Shown: positions 36,994 through 47,131, counted from the first letter of the stretch. The stretch: 48,788 nucleotides of DNA from Candidatus Culexarchaeum nevadense (GCA_025060975.1 JANZKA010000005.1:1-48788), one strand, 5' to 3'. Notes: generated by a model not told the origin, from the sequence alone. A program made the numbers and translations.

Positions 36994-38193
36994 TTGTCTA
37001 AAAAACTTGATGACATTTTCACAAACATAGTCCATTCACGAATATTTAAAAATAGAGAACTACTCAGACCAGACTACATACCAGATGAACTCCCACATAG
37101 AGAAAAACAGATAATGACTATCGCAAAAGTACTTGCACCATTACTTCAAGATCAAAGACCTTCAAACATGTTCCTATATGGATTAACTGGAACAGGGAAA
37201 ACCGCTGTAGCAAAATATGTTTTAGAAAAAATTAAAACTAGGAAGGAAGCTTCGGGGAGAATTCTAACAGCATACGTAAATTGCAGATATGAAGACACTG
37301 ATTACAGAGTACTTGCATCACTAAATGAGGCAATAGGTATACATGTGCCATTTACAGGGCTAGCCACAGCAGAAGTATATAAGCGATTCCTAAATGGCTT
37401 AGATAGAAGGAGGGCATCAATGGTAGTAGTATTAGACGAAATAGATGGATTAGTTAAGAAATGTGGAGATGAACTATTATATAAACTTACAAGAATAAAT
37501 ACTGAACTAAAAAATAGCAAACTATGCGTAATAGGAATAACAAACGACCTAAAATTCACAGAATTCCTAAGTGCTAGAGTCTTGAGCAGCCTTGGTGAAG
37601 AAGAAGTGGTCTTCCCACCATATACTGCACCGGAACTTGAAGACATACTTTCAAGAAGAGTGGAAAAAGCATTTAGAAACGGAGTTTTAGATGAGGGAGT
37701 TATACCATTATGTGCAGCTTTAGCCGCAAAAGAACATGGAGATGCTAGGAGAGCATTGGAACTATTGAGAATAGCTGGCGAAATAGCAGAAAGAAATAGT
37801 CAAGACAAGGTAACCATAGAAAATGTGAAACAAGCATATAAGGAGATAGAAAAGGATAGAGTGATAGAAGTAATAACAAGTCTACCGCTACACTCCAAAA
37901 TCCTCCTACTATCAATATACATGTTACAAGTGGAAATGGGTAAGAAGGAAGTAACCACAGGGGAAATATACGATACATATAAAACATTCTGTGAAAAAAT
38001 CAAGATAGACCCCCTAACACAGAGGAGAATTGGAGACTTAATAAATGAGTTAGATACTCTGGGAATAATAAACGTGAAATTGGTAAGTAGAGGGAGGTAT
38101 GGGAGAACAAAAATAATAAAGATTAGTGTGAATGAAAAAAGCCTTAAAGAAGGATTATTAAACGATGAAAAAATATCAAACTTACTAAAGTAG
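36994..38193 (+). CDS. cdc6: Orc1/Cdc6 replication initiator
   Basis: NMFLYGLTGTGKTAVAKYVLEKI, MVVVLDEIDGLV, C-terminal winged helix; TTG start. Confidence 0.96.
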   Translation: MSKKLDDIFTNIVHSRIFKNRELLRPDYIPDELPHREKQIMTIAKVLAPLLQDQRPSNMFLYGLTGTGKTAVAKYVLEKIKTRKEASGRILTAYVNCRYEDTDYRVLASLNEAIGIHVPFTGLATAEVYKRFLNGLDRRRASMVVVLDEIDGLVKKCGDELLYKLTRINTELKNSKLCVIGITNDLKFTEFLSARVLSSLGEEEVVFPPYTAPELEDILSRRVEKAFRNGVLDEGVIPLCAALAAKEHGDARRALELLRIAGEIAERNSQDKVTIENVKQAYKEIEKDRVIEVITSLPLHSKILLLSIYMLQVEMGKKEVTTGEIYDTYKTFCEKIKIDPLTQRRIGDLINELDTLGIINVKLVSRGRYGRTKIIKISVNEKSLKEGLLNDEKISNLLK

Positions 38194-38793
38194 ATGAAAA
38201 TGAAGATACTAACATTTGAAGATGGGAAATTAATTAGAAAGGGGTTTGGAAAAACACTACTAATAGGTTTAAAAACGGAAAACACATTAATAGAAGACAT
38301 ATACTTTAGAGAAATAGAAATTGATGGACTAGATGCAACTGAAAAAGCTATCGAAATAATAGATGAAGCAAAACCAATAGACATCATACTTCTAAATGGA
38401 ATATCCTATGCTGGATTCAACTTAATAGATGCAGAGAAAATATGGGTAAACCTAAAAATACCATTAATAGTATACACTAAAAAGAAGCCAGATAACAAAA
38501 AGGTCATATCAGCATTAATAAAACATTTCCCAGATTGGCGAACAAGATGGGAAATAATAAAAAGGACCCTAAAAGCCTCGAAAGGGATACATCAAGTAAA
38601 AATAAAAATCAATGAAAAACCAGTCTACATTGAAGTTATAGGGATAGACGTAGAAGAAGCAACAAAAATATTGAAGGATAACACCATATGGGGAAGAACA
38701 CCGGAACCAATAAGAATAATAGAGATCATAGCAGAAGAATCATCAAAAATATATCTACAAGTTAAAAATAAATATCAAAAATTAAACTTTTGA
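38194..38793 (+). CDS. DUF99 family protein
   Basis: IDILLNGISYAGFNLIDAEKIWVNLKIPLIVYTKKKPD pattern; directly abuts cdc6 stop codon. Confidence 0.85.
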   Translation: MKMKILTFEDGKLIRKGFGKTLLIGLKTENTLIEDIYFREIEIDGLDATEKAIEIIDEAKPIDIILLNGISYAGFNLIDAEKIWVNLKIPLIVYTKKKPDNKKVISALIKHFPDWRTRWEIIKRTLKASKGIHQVKIKINEKPVYIEVIGIDVEEATKILKDNTIWGRTPEPIRIIEIIAEESSKIYLQVKNKYQKLNF

Positions 38794-38803
38794 ATTATAG
38801 AAT

Positions 38804-38880
38804 GCCTCGGTAGCTCAGCTCGGTAGAGCGGCGGCCTTGTAAGCCGTTGGTCGCGGGTTCAAATCCCGCCCGAGGCTCCA
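38804..38880 (+). tRNA. tRNA-Thr (UGU), encoded CCA
   Basis: GCCTCGG/CCGAGGC acceptor, anticodon loop CTTGTAA, GCGGG-TTCAAAT-CCCGC. Confidence 0.95.
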
Positions 38881-38958
38881 TCTTCTATAAATTAATAATT
38901 CTCTCTTAGATATGGAAGGTTGAAATGATTTCAGAAAAAGCTAAAAAGGGTGTTAAAG

Positions 38959-39369
38959 CTAGTCTTTAATCTCGGAAAGCCTTTTAATGAGGTCTAAGAC
39001 TTTATCTTTTATTGTATCTCTGATTTTTCTGGCTTCATCAAGCGGCATGTTTGCTGGATCAGGTATATTCCACTCCTCAACATATCTAGTATATACTATG
39101 GGACAAAGAGCACCACTACACACTATCACTGCTATATCAGCTCTTTCCTGAAGCTCCTTAGTAATTATTTGTGGTTTTTTATGGGTTATGTCTATGCCCT
39201 CTTCAAGCATTAGTTGCACAGCGTTTGGATGGACTTTATCTGCTGGTTTTATCCCAGCACTTATGGCAACCCAGCCTTTAGGAGCATACTTGTTAAAGTA
39301 GGCTTCAGCAATTTGACTTCTAAAACTGTTTTCAACACATACAAATAGGATGGTTTTCAAGTCCATAAA
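38959..39369 (-). CDS. Arsenate reductase / low-MW protein tyrosine phosphatase family
   Basis: ILFVCVENSFRSQIAEAYFNKYAPKGWVAISAGIKPAD; start set at Met18 of the ORF. Confidence 0.9.
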   Translation of the reverse strand, partial: FMDLKTILFVCVENSFRSQIAEAYFNKYAPKGWVAISAGIKPADKVHPNAVQLMLEEGIDITHKKPQIITKELQERADIAVIVCSGALCPIVYTRYVEEWNIPDPANMPLDEARKIRDTIKDKVLDLIKRLSEIKD

Positions 39370-39608
39370 TCTCCTCTCAGCTTTTTCAATAATATCACAT
39401 AACCTTAATCTTATAAGCATAACTAGTGGAGAAGAACTAAGTTGTACTTAAACGGTTTTAGTTTCCTAAAATCATATTTCTAACTCTCTATCTATTAATC
39501 AATCTTGAAGTCGTCTGTATTGTTGATCTTAAATAAGGTGACGTGACGAGAGACGATTTAAAGAGGGTAAAAAATTTATTTCCAACATTACAATTACTTT
39601 TAGATATT

Positions 39609-39682
39609 GGGCCGGTAGCTCAGCCTGGAAGAGCATCCGCTTGGCATGCGGGGGGTCGCGGGTTCAAATCCCGCCCGGTCCA
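39609..39682 (+). tRNA. tRNA-Ala (GGC)
   Basis: GGGCCGG/CCGGTCC acceptor with G3.U70 identity pair, anticodon loop TTGGCAT, GCGGG-TTCAAAT-CCCGC. Confidence 0.95.
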
Positions 39683-39796
39683 CTACAATTAAACAATAAT
39701 TAATTAAACAGTAAATCAGGGTATGGGCAGGTGGGAAAGCGAAATATAAATGTTAATAATGTTAATGTTTATGTAGTATATTGGTTTAAATAATTG

Positions 39797-39859
39797 TGAA
39801 ATGATGTGAAGAGGGTCAATGAGGGTGAACCGATGATTTACGCTGGAAACACTGATCAG
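39797..39859 (+). ncRNA. Candidate C/D box sRNA
   Basis: C box AUGAUGU (39801-39807), D'-like AUGA (39819-39822), C'-like CGAUGA (39831-39836), D box CUGA (39852-39855); inter-box spacings 11 and 15 nt. Confidence 0.45.
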
Positions 39860-39865
39860 CTAATA

Positions 39866-40591
39866 CTAAACCATGGAGTATAGGTTCATTTCAATTTCGT
39901 AATTGTGTACAATAATTGCAGCTACAACCCACGCATCGAGAGTTTCAGGGTATATTGAGAATTTTACATCAGCCAATTTCAAATTTCCCTCTGAGAACTC
40001 CCCTTCTTGAAATCCGCCTATTATAACTGCTGGATTATCCTCTTTGACAAGCATTTTTGCTAAATCATTTGGGTGAACCCTTTCACCAGCAGAAGTTAAT
40101 AGTACGGTTTTAGATGGACGGATGCTATTAATTAAATTTGACAAACTACACGATTTAACAATCATGAGAGGGGTATCGCTATCGGGCGGAACTTTTCCAA
40201 CTTTGAATAACTGCTCTACTAAACCTACAAACCTATTATAATTCCTTGGTAAACGGATGGATGGGTCGAGAGTTATGACCATATCATTTACTGTGTGAAC
40301 ATATACCCTTATTAATCCCCTCTTATTTGCGGGGAAACCTAAAACGTTAAGTAATATTAGATGTGTTATGTCAGGTCTGCCTCGTTTCCAATAATTTTCC
40401 AGAGATTTCATTGCCCAATAATGTTTAGAAATGTCTAAGAGAATTTCACTACTCTTCTTCCTGCGCTTCTTAGCATCTTTCACTACAACTGGATGATCAA
40501 TTATCTCCTTAGGTACAAGTTCTAAAGCTGCTTCTCCAATAATTATGTTAAGATGAGGCAATATAGGGAGCACCCAGTTTAAATATGACAA
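39866..40591 (-). CDS. nep1: 16S rRNA pseudouridine-N1-methyltransferase Nep1
   Basis: AALELVPKEIIDHPVVVKDAKKRRKKSSEILLDISKHYWAM, GRPDITHLILLNVLGFPANK, RLPRNYNRFVGLVEQL. Confidence 0.95.
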   Translation of the reverse strand: MSYLNWVLPILPHLNIIIGEAALELVPKEIIDHPVVVKDAKKRRKKSSEILLDISKHYWAMKSLENYWKRGRPDITHLILLNVLGFPANKRGLIRVYVHTVNDMVITLDPSIRLPRNYNRFVGLVEQLFKVGKVPPDSDTPLMIVKSCSLSNLINSIRPSKTVLLTSAGERVHPNDLAKMLVKEDNPAVIIGGFQEGEFSEGNLKLADVKFSIYPETLDAWVVAAIIVHNYEIEMNLYSMV

Positions 40592-40609
40592 TTAGACTCT
40601 ATTAAATTA

Positions 40610-40918
40610 ATGTGGAGAGTGATACGTGAAATAGGGAGAGAGCGTATAGACAAACTATTCAGAATGGCAGAACAGATATTCCATGAAAATCCTGAACTTG
40701 CAGATAGATATGTAGAAATTGCCCGTAAAATAAGTATGAAAGCCAGAATAAGAATACCAACAAAATGGAGACGTAGATTTTGTCATAAATGCTATGCATT
40801 TCTAGTTCCAGGAGTAAACTGCCACGTTAGAATTAGAAGTAGAAGGAGCACACATGTAGTAGTAACATGCCATAAATGTGGGAATAGAATGAGGTACATA
40901 ATAAGGAAGAAGGAATAA
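40610..40918 (+). CDS. rnp4: RNase P protein component 4 (Rpp21/Rpr2)
   Basis: RFCHKCYAFLVPGVNCHVRIRSRRSTHVVVTCHKCGNRMRYII. Confidence 0.95.
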   Translation: MWRVIREIGRERIDKLFRMAEQIFHENPELADRYVEIARKISMKARIRIPTKWRRRFCHKCYAFLVPGVNCHVRIRSRRSTHVVVTCHKCGNRMRYIIRKKE

Positions 40919-40947
40919 AATATTTATTGTAACTTCTACTTATTCTA

Positions 40948-41238
40948 TTGATATTAATGGGTATCAATAAACGCAAGATTAAATCACTCATAATTAGAAA
41001 TGAAATTCCAAAAATAAATGTGGGTAGAAGTGGATTAACAGAAGCTGTTATGAGGGAGATAGATAGACAACTAGATGAACATGAAGTTGTGAAGATAAAA
41101 TTGCTTAAAAATTCACCATTAATAGAAGAAGTAAAAATGAAGGAACTAGCTAAAGAAATAGCTTTATCATTAAAAGCAGAAGTTATGGATGTTAGAGGGA
41201 GAACAATAACATTATATAGAAGGCAGAAAAGCAAATAA
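40948..41238 (+). CDS. CRM-domain (YhbY-like) RNA-binding protein
   Basis: INVGRSGLTEAVMREIDRQLDEHEVVKIKLLKNS...GRTITLYRR. Confidence 0.85.
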   Translation: MILMGINKRKIKSLIIRNEIPKINVGRSGLTEAVMREIDRQLDEHEVVKIKLLKNSPLIEEVKMKELAKEIALSLKAEVMDVRGRTITLYRRQKSK

Positions 41239-41295
41239 TTTATAAGAGATAACACGAGAATTGAAAAGTAGCTTAACAAAGTTTGGTGACGGACA

Positions 41296-41760
41296 TTGGT
41301 TTCACCAAAAGCAGTTCCAGCGGACAGATTGATTAAAGAGTTAGCAGAGATTATAAAAGAGAATTACCCACAAATAAAACCGCCAATATGGGCACAATAT
41401 GTGAAAACGGGAAGTCATAGGGAAAGAGTCCCCGATAATCCAGATTGGTGGTACATACGTGCTGCAGCAATACTTAGAAAGATATATTTAAGAGGTGAAG
41501 TTGGGGTGGAGAGACTGAGAACAGCTTTTGGTGGAAGAAAGCAGAGGGGAACAAGGAAATGCCATTTCAGAAAGAGTGGAGGGAAGATTATTAGGAAAAT
41601 AATGCAACAATTAGAAGACGCAAAACTTGTGAAAAAGATTGAAGGGGGAGGTAGAACTCTAACTCCAGAAGGGCTCTCGCTATTGTATACAACATCAAAC
41701 AAAATATTCAGAAGCCTTATGAAAGAAAATCCTGAACTTAAAAAATATATTATTGCATGA
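41296..41760 (+). CDS. rps19e: Ribosomal protein S19e
   Basis: PPIWAQYVKTGSHRERVPDNPDWWYIRAAAILRKIYLRGEVGVERLRTAFGG. Confidence 0.97.
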   Translation: MVSPKAVPADRLIKELAEIIKENYPQIKPPIWAQYVKTGSHRERVPDNPDWWYIRAAAILRKIYLRGEVGVERLRTAFGGRKQRGTRKCHFRKSGGKIIRKIMQQLEDAKLVKKIEGGGRTLTPEGLSLLYTTSNKIFRSLMKENPELKKYIIA

Positions 41761-41778
41761 AGTAGAGGTGAAGTAAAC

Positions 41779-42129
41779 ATGACAAATGAAAACATCGAAT
41801 ATGAGGAATATGATGAGGAATTAGAGGAAATTAAGCGAAAGAGGATGATGGAATTAAAAAGACAAATAGAGGAAGCTAAAAAGAGGGAAGCTATAGAGGC
41901 AGCTAAACAAGAGGCTTTAAGGAGAATACTTACTCCGGAAGCTAGAAGCAGACTTGCAAATTTAAAAATGGTTAGACCAGAAATCGTTGAGCAAATAGAA
42001 TTACAATTAATACAGTTAGCTCAAAGCGGGAGACTTCATATACCGATAACTGATGAACAATTAAAGGAGATATTAAGTAGGGTGATGAGTAAAAGGCCAA
42101 CTAAAATTATATGGAAAAGGGGGGAGTGA
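41779..42129 (+). CDS. PDCD5-family DNA-binding protein
   Basis: [39 protein letters not shown]. Confidence 0.93.
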   Translation: MTNENIEYEEYDEELEEIKRKRMMELKRQIEEAKKREAIEAAKQEALRRILTPEARSRLANLKMVRPEIVEQIELQLIQLAQSGRLHIPITDEQLKEILSRVMSKRPTKIIWKRGE

Positions 42130-42131
42130 AT

Positions 42132-42287
42132 TTGGCGAAGAATAAACATTTAGCTAGAAAACTTAGGTTAGCTCATGCAAATAAACAGAATTCCCCAGTC
42201 CCATTATGGGTTGTTATAAAGACTATGGGTAAGTTTAGAAGACATCCAAAACTCAGACATTGGCGTCAAACAAAATTAAAGGTATAG
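42132..42287 (+). CDS. rpl39e: Ribosomal protein L39e (51 aa, missed by ORF track)
   Basis: TTG start; [51 protein letters not shown]. Confidence 0.95.
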   Translation: MAKNKHLARKLRLAHANKQNSPVPLWVVIKTMGKFRRHPKLRHWRQTKLKV

Positions 42288-42298
42288 GGGGGGTTGAA

Positions 42299-42583
42299 AT
42301 GAGTAAAAGCGAAAAAGAAGATATAGTTTTAGAACGAATATACACAGTACCACTAAAAATAGCATATTACGTTCCTAGAGTGAAAAGAACTCCACGTGCA
42401 GTTAGATTTTTAAAGGAATTCATAATGAAACATATGAAAACTGATAAAGTGATCATAACTCCAGAAGTAAATGAAATCCTATGGTCAAGGGGGATACAAA
42501 AGCCACCAAGGAAAATAAGGGTAAGGGTAACCAAAAATTCGGAAGGCATTGTAAAAGTATATCCATTTATGGAGAAAGAATAG
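42299..42583 (+). CDS. rpl31e: Ribosomal protein L31e
   Basis: RIYTVPLKIAYYVPRVKRTPRAVRFLKEFIMKHMKTDKVIITPEVNEILWSRGIQKPPRKIRV; start ATG 42299. Confidence 0.95.
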   Translation: MSKSEKEDIVLERIYTVPLKIAYYVPRVKRTPRAVRFLKEFIMKHMKTDKVIITPEVNEILWSRGIQKPPRKIRVRVTKNSEGIVKVYPFMEKE

Positions 42584-42596
42584 AGGTAAAAACAAT

Positions 42597-43274
42597 TTGA
42601 TAGAGAGACTATCAATTTATGGAAGTAACAATATAGGGGTTTTCCTCTCAGCATCAGATAAATATGTTTTAGCACCATCAAACATACCATTAAAGATAAT
42701 AAAGATAATCGAAGAAACATTGAAAGTAAAAACTGTACAAATAAACTTATGCAACTCAGTACTCCTAGGAGTGTTAACCATTGGAAACTCTAATGGAATA
42801 TTGGTACCATACTACACACCACAAGATGAAATTGAATATTTAAAAAGGGAGTTAAAAGAGCTGGGAGTTAACATCGAAATATTCCCAAGCAAGATAACAG
42901 CACTCGGAAACATAGTACTCACAAATGACTATGCCTCAATAGTAAGCCCAGATCTAAATAGAGAGGAAATTAAGGTCATAAGAGATGTATTAAATGTGGA
43001 AGTAGAAAAATTTACGATAGCAGGATATAAGGTGGTAGGATCTGTTGGAGTAGCAAGTAATAAGGGATGCATAGTTCACCCAATGGCAACCGAAGAAGAA
43101 TTAAAAAATATAAGTGAAATATTAAAAGTAAAGGTGGATGTAGGGACAGTAAATGCAGGATTTCCCGTAGTGGGGGTGGGTATAGTGGCTAACTCCAACG
43201 GGATATTAGTTGGAAGCACATCTACAGGGCCAGAAATAGCACATATAGAAAGAGTGCTCGGGGGGGTTATATGA
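42597..43274 (+). CDS. eif6: Translation initiation factor aIF6
   Basis: Pentein repeats: YGSNNIGVFLSASDKY, LGNIVLTNDYASIVSPDL, VGSVGVASNKGCIVHPM. Confidence 0.96.
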   Translation: MIERLSIYGSNNIGVFLSASDKYVLAPSNIPLKIIKIIEETLKVKTVQINLCNSVLLGVLTIGNSNGILVPYYTPQDEIEYLKRELKELGVNIEIFPSKITALGNIVLTNDYASIVSPDLNREEIKVIRDVLNVEVEKFTIAGYKVVGSVGVASNKGCIVHPMATEEELKNISEILKVKVDVGTVNAGFPVVGVGIVANSNGILVGSTSTGPEIAHIERVLGGVI

Positions 43275-43275
43275 A

Positions 43276-43527
43276 ATGAGCGTTAAAATATACCGAGTGA
43301 GTGGTGAAGTAATCCTCAGAAATGGAGCTAACATGAAATTCACGCTAGATATACCTGGACTAAAACCAGAGGAAGCTATTGAAAGAGTCTATTCAAATTT
43401 AAGCGGAATTCATAGAGTGAAGAGGGGGAATGTAAGAATAAAAAATATAGAAGTAATAAATCCAAAAGATACAAAAAACAGTTTAATACAAGTTTTATGG
43501 AGAGAGAAGATAAATGAGGAAATTTGA
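43276..43527 (+). CDS. rplX: Ribosomal protein LX (L18Ae/L20a)
   Basis: VKIYRVSGEVILRNGANMKFTLDIPGLKPEEAIERVYSNLSGIHRVKRGNVRI. Confidence 0.9.
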   Translation: MSVKIYRVSGEVILRNGANMKFTLDIPGLKPEEAIERVYSNLSGIHRVKRGNVRIKNIEVINPKDTKNSLIQVLWREKINEEI

Positions 43528-43966
43528 TCGAAAAGAAATCGAAGAAGAAGTTGGTAGGTTGTACGCACAAATAACCACATTAAATTCGATAGCAGATGCA
43601 TTAAAAGAACAAGGTGAAATAATACAGAGACAATTAATAGACCTTCAATTAGCATTAGAAACATTAAATGAAATAAGCAAAATGGAAAAGAATCATAAAG
43701 TCATTTTACCACTAGGATCACAGATAATGATAGATGCAATACTCGTAGACAACGAGTATGCATACGTAAATGTAGGCTCCAATGTGATAATCAAAAAATC
43801 AAATAAAGATGTAAGAGAAATTCTTGAAAAGAGAATGGAAGTTCTGCAAAAACAACAAATTGAAATACAGCAAAAATTAACAGAAACCCTAAGTGGAATA
43901 GAATACCTTCAAAATCAATTAAACACGTTAATTCAGCAATTAAGAGAAAAGGGTACTCAAGGATGA
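43514..43966 (+). CDS. pfdA: Prefoldin alpha subunit
   Basis: Coiled-coil/beta-hairpin/coiled-coil: ILPLGSQIMIDAILVDNEYAYVNVGSNVIIKKS. Confidence 0.92.
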   Translation: MRKFDRKEIEEEVGRLYAQITTLNSIADALKEQGEIIQRQLIDLQLALETLNEISKMEKNHKVILPLGSQIMIDAILVDNEYAYVNVGSNVIIKKSNKDVREILEKRMEVLQKQQIEIQQKLTETLSGIEYLQNQLNTLIQQLREKGTQG

Positions 43967-43972
43967 TGAATA

Positions 43973-44881
43973 TTGTTTAGTAAACTCAAGAACGCAATAA
44001 AACAAATAATCGAAATAGCATCTACAAAAACATTATCAAAGGAAGAATTAGAGCCAATACTATTTGAATGGAAAATTCAATTGCTAAGTTGCGACGTAGC
44101 ATATGATGTTGCAGAATACTTAGAGAAAAGAATACTTGAAACACTGATAGGCTCAAAAATTCCCAGAAGTGAAAACCCTGCCACAAGATTGAAGGAGTGT
44201 ATAAGGAAGGCAATAATGGATATACTTACAGAGGTGGGAGAAATAGATTTAGAAGCAGAAATTATTAAAAGAATGAAAAACGGAGAAATACCAGTAAAAA
44301 TAGTATTCGTTGGAGTGAATGGTAGCGGTAAAACTACCACCATAGCAAAACTTGCATTCAAACTTAAAGAGAAGAATATAAACTCCGTGCTTGCATGTAG
44401 CGATACATTTAGAGCTGGAGCTGAAGAGCAGTTAGCTATACACGCAAATAGAATTGGAGTAAGAATGATAAAACACACTTACGGGGCAGATCCAGCAGCT
44501 GTAGCCTATGACGCTGTAAAATATGCACAAGCACATAGAATACCAGTAGTACTAATAGATACAGCTGGAAGAATGCATACAGACAAAGATTTGATGATGG
44601 AGTTAACAAAAATAATTAGGGTCATCAAAGCAGATTATACAATATTCGTTGGAGACGCCCTAACAGGTAATGATGCATTAACCCAAGCAGAAACCTTCAA
44701 CAAATACGTGGGAATAAGCGGCTCAATAATAACAAAAGTAGATGCAGATGTAAGAGGTGGAGCAGCCCTATCAATAATGTTTGCGACAAAGAAACCAATA
44801 CTATACATAGGCACAGGACAAAAGTATACGGACTTAATAAAATTTGATGGAAATTGGTTAATACAAAAATTAATAGATTAA
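43973..44881 (+). CDS. ftsY: SRP receptor FtsY
   Basis: VGVNGSGKTTTIAKLAFKLK, DTFRAGAEEQLAIHANRIG, DTAGRMHTDKDLMMEL. Confidence 0.97.
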   Translation: MFSKLKNAIKQIIEIASTKTLSKEELEPILFEWKIQLLSCDVAYDVAEYLEKRILETLIGSKIPRSENPATRLKECIRKAIMDILTEVGEIDLEAEIIKRMKNGEIPVKIVFVGVNGSGKTTTIAKLAFKLKEKNINSVLACSDTFRAGAEEQLAIHANRIGVRMIKHTYGADPAAVAYDAVKYAQAHRIPVVLIDTAGRMHTDKDLMMELTKIIRVIKADYTIFVGDALTGNDALTQAETFNKYVGISGSIITKVDADVRGGAALSIMFATKKPILYIGTGQKYTDLIKFDGNWLIQKLID

Positions 44882-44936
44882 GACATGAAAGTAAACAATT
44901 TATATTCATAAAACATCTAGATAGCTACGGAGGAAA

Positions 44937-45866
44937 ATGTCACTGAAAGGTAGAGACCTATTAACATTACAAGAATTTACAACTGAAGAGTTATGGAAGC
45001 TCTTAAAATTAGCTGAAAAGATGAAGATGGAATACTACGCTGGGGAGAGGATAAAGGAAGTTTTAAAGGGGAAAACTTTGGCGATGATATTCCAAAAACC
45101 ATCAACAAGAACAAGAGTATCCTTCGAAATAGCAATGTACCAATTAGGCGGAAAAGCATTATACTTAAGTTGGAATGAACTACAACTTGGCAGAGGAGAA
45201 ACTATAAGTGATACAGCAAAAGTTCTTAGCAGATACGTAGATGGCATCATGGCAAGAGTATATAGGCATACAGATCTAGAAGAAATGGCTAGAGCAGCCA
45301 CAATACCAGTAATAAATGGTTTAAGTGATCTACACCATCCATGCCAAGCACTATCAGATATATTTACAATATATGAGAAAAAAGGGTATTTGAAGGGAAT
45401 TAAAATAGCATTTATTGGAGACGGCTCAAACAATGTATGTAGCTCACTAATAATAGCATCAACAAAATTTGGATTACACGTAAACGTTGCATCACCAAAA
45501 GACTATATGCCTAGACAAGATGTATTGAAGATCGCTGAAATAAACTCCGCTGAAAGCGGATCCACCGTAAACTTATATACGTCACCAGAAGAAGCTGTGA
45601 AAGATGTGGATTTCATATACACAGATGTATGGATAAGCATGGGGCAAGAAGAGGAAAGTAAAAAAAGAATGAAGGAATTCACACCATACCAAGTAAATAA
45701 AAGATTACTGTCATATTCTCCAAAAGCCATGATAATGCACTGTCTACCGGCACACCGCGGCTTGGAAATAACAGATGAAGTTATTGATTCAGAAAGGTCA
45801 ATAGTTTGGGATCAAGCTGAAAATAGATTACATGTACAAAAAGCAATATTAGCATCATTACTATGA
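44937..45866 (+). CDS. argF: Ornithine carbamoyltransferase
   Basis: FQKPSTRTRVSFEIAMYQLGG, HPCQALSDIFTI, MHCLPAHRG. Confidence 0.96.
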   Translation: MSLKGRDLLTLQEFTTEELWKLLKLAEKMKMEYYAGERIKEVLKGKTLAMIFQKPSTRTRVSFEIAMYQLGGKALYLSWNELQLGRGETISDTAKVLSRYVDGIMARVYRHTDLEEMARAATIPVINGLSDLHHPCQALSDIFTIYEKKGYLKGIKIAFIGDGSNNVCSSLIIASTKFGLHVNVASPKDYMPRQDVLKIAEINSAESGSTVNLYTSPEEAVKDVDFIYTDVWISMGQEEESKKRMKEFTPYQVNKRLLSYSPKAMIMHCLPAHRGLEITDEVIDSERSIVWDQAENRLHVQKAILASLL

Positions 45867-45915
45867 GGATAAAAGCAACAATTTTATATAATAAATCCTC
45901 CTTAAATCTAGAGGC

Positions 45916-46095
45916 ATGAGTACTATGAGTAGCTTCAAAGAATCAATTAAAAGGATCATAAGATTATCTAGAAAACCAACGTGGGAAGAATATTCATTAA
46001 CCATTAGAATATGCATATTAGGACTACTTATACTTGGTGGATACGGGTTCATAATACAGTTAATAGCATTAGTTCTACAAGCATTGCCAAGGTGA
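45916..46095 (+). CDS. secE: SecE/Sss1 protein translocase subunit (59 aa, missed by ORF track)
   Basis: MSTMSSFKESIKRIIRLSRKPTWEEYSLTIRICILGLLILGGYGFIIQLIALVLQALPR; directly upstream of spt5. Confidence 0.9.
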   Translation: MSTMSSFKESIKRIIRLSRKPTWEEYSLTIRICILGLLILGGYGFIIQLIALVLQALPR

Positions 46096-46099
46096 AAGA

Positions 46100-46543
46100 A
46101 TGACACCCTACTACACTATTAGAACCACCGCTGGGCAAGAAAACAACGTTGCACTACTTATAGAGGCAAGAGCAAAAGCAGCCAACATGGGAGTACTATC
46201 AATAATAGTACCGAAAGACATCAATGGATTCCTATTCATTGAAATAACACATGCTACAAAAATTATTGATACAATAAGCGGGATAAGGCATGTAAAAGGA
46301 TGGATTCCAGGAGTTGTAAACATAGAGGAAATAGAAAAATTTCTGATTCAAAAATCACCACTAGAAGGATTGAAAGTGGGAGATATCGTTGAAATAGTAA
46401 GTGGACCATTCAAGGGGATGACTGGAAAAATAACAAAAATAAATGCAGAAAAAGAAGAAGTAACATTAGAATTGTTGGAAGTGACGTATACATTGCCAAT
46501 AACGATAAATGCTGATGCCATAAGGAAAACTTCAAAAACTTAA
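46100..46543 (+). CDS. spt5: Transcription elongation factor Spt5 (NusG-like)
   Basis: NGN domain (TTAGQENNVALLIEARAK) plus KOW (VGDIVEIVSGPFKGMTGKITKINAEKEEVTLEL). Confidence 0.95.
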   Translation: MTPYYTIRTTAGQENNVALLIEARAKAANMGVLSIIVPKDINGFLFIEITHATKIIDTISGIRHVKGWIPGVVNIEEIEKFLIQKSPLEGLKVGDIVEIVSGPFKGMTGKITKINAEKEEVTLELLEVTYTLPITINADAIRKTSKT

Positions 46544-46621
46544 AATCATAAAGAGATGGGTATTACTAAGAAAAGTATAATAGAAAGATTATTGGATAAA
46601 CATTAGCAAAATAAATACACG

Positions 46622-47131
46622 ATGATGGGGGAACTTATGAAGAGTACAAAAAGCTTTACATTCCTAGTTGAGGGGGGTAAAGCTACGGGAGGGCCTCCTA
46701 TAGGCCCATCTCTAGGACCCCTAGGAGTAAATGTAATGCAAGTAGTGAATGAAATAAATGAGAAGACCAAAGAGTTTCTTGGAATGAGGGTTCCAGTCAT
46801 AGTGACAGTAGATGTTGAAACAAAGAAGTTCTCCGTAGAAGTAGGGATACCTACAACAGCAGCCCTAATACTTAGAGAAATAAAAGCGGAAAAAGGATCT
46901 GGGACACCACATGCGAATAAAGTTGGGAATTTGACTATACAACAAGCCATAAAAATAGCAAAAATAAAAAGGCCACAACTACTAGCAAAAACACTTAAAG
47001 CAGCTGTAAAGGAAATTTTAGGGACATGTGTAAGTATGGGGGTTACAGTAGAGGGGAAAGATCCGCGAGTAGTCCAAAAGGAAATAGATGAAGGAAAATA
47101 TGACAAAATATTTGAGGAGGCTGAAAAGTAG
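46622..47131 (+). CDS. rpl11: Ribosomal protein L11
   Basis: [39 protein letters not shown]. Confidence 0.97.
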   Translation: MMGELMKSTKSFTFLVEGGKATGGPPIGPSLGPLGVNVMQVVNEINEKTKEFLGMRVPVIVTVDVETKKFSVEVGIPTTAALILREIKAEKGSGTPHANKVGNLTIQQAIKIAKIKRPQLLAKTLKAAVKEILGTCVSMGVTVEGKDPRVVQKEIDEGKYDKIFEEAEK

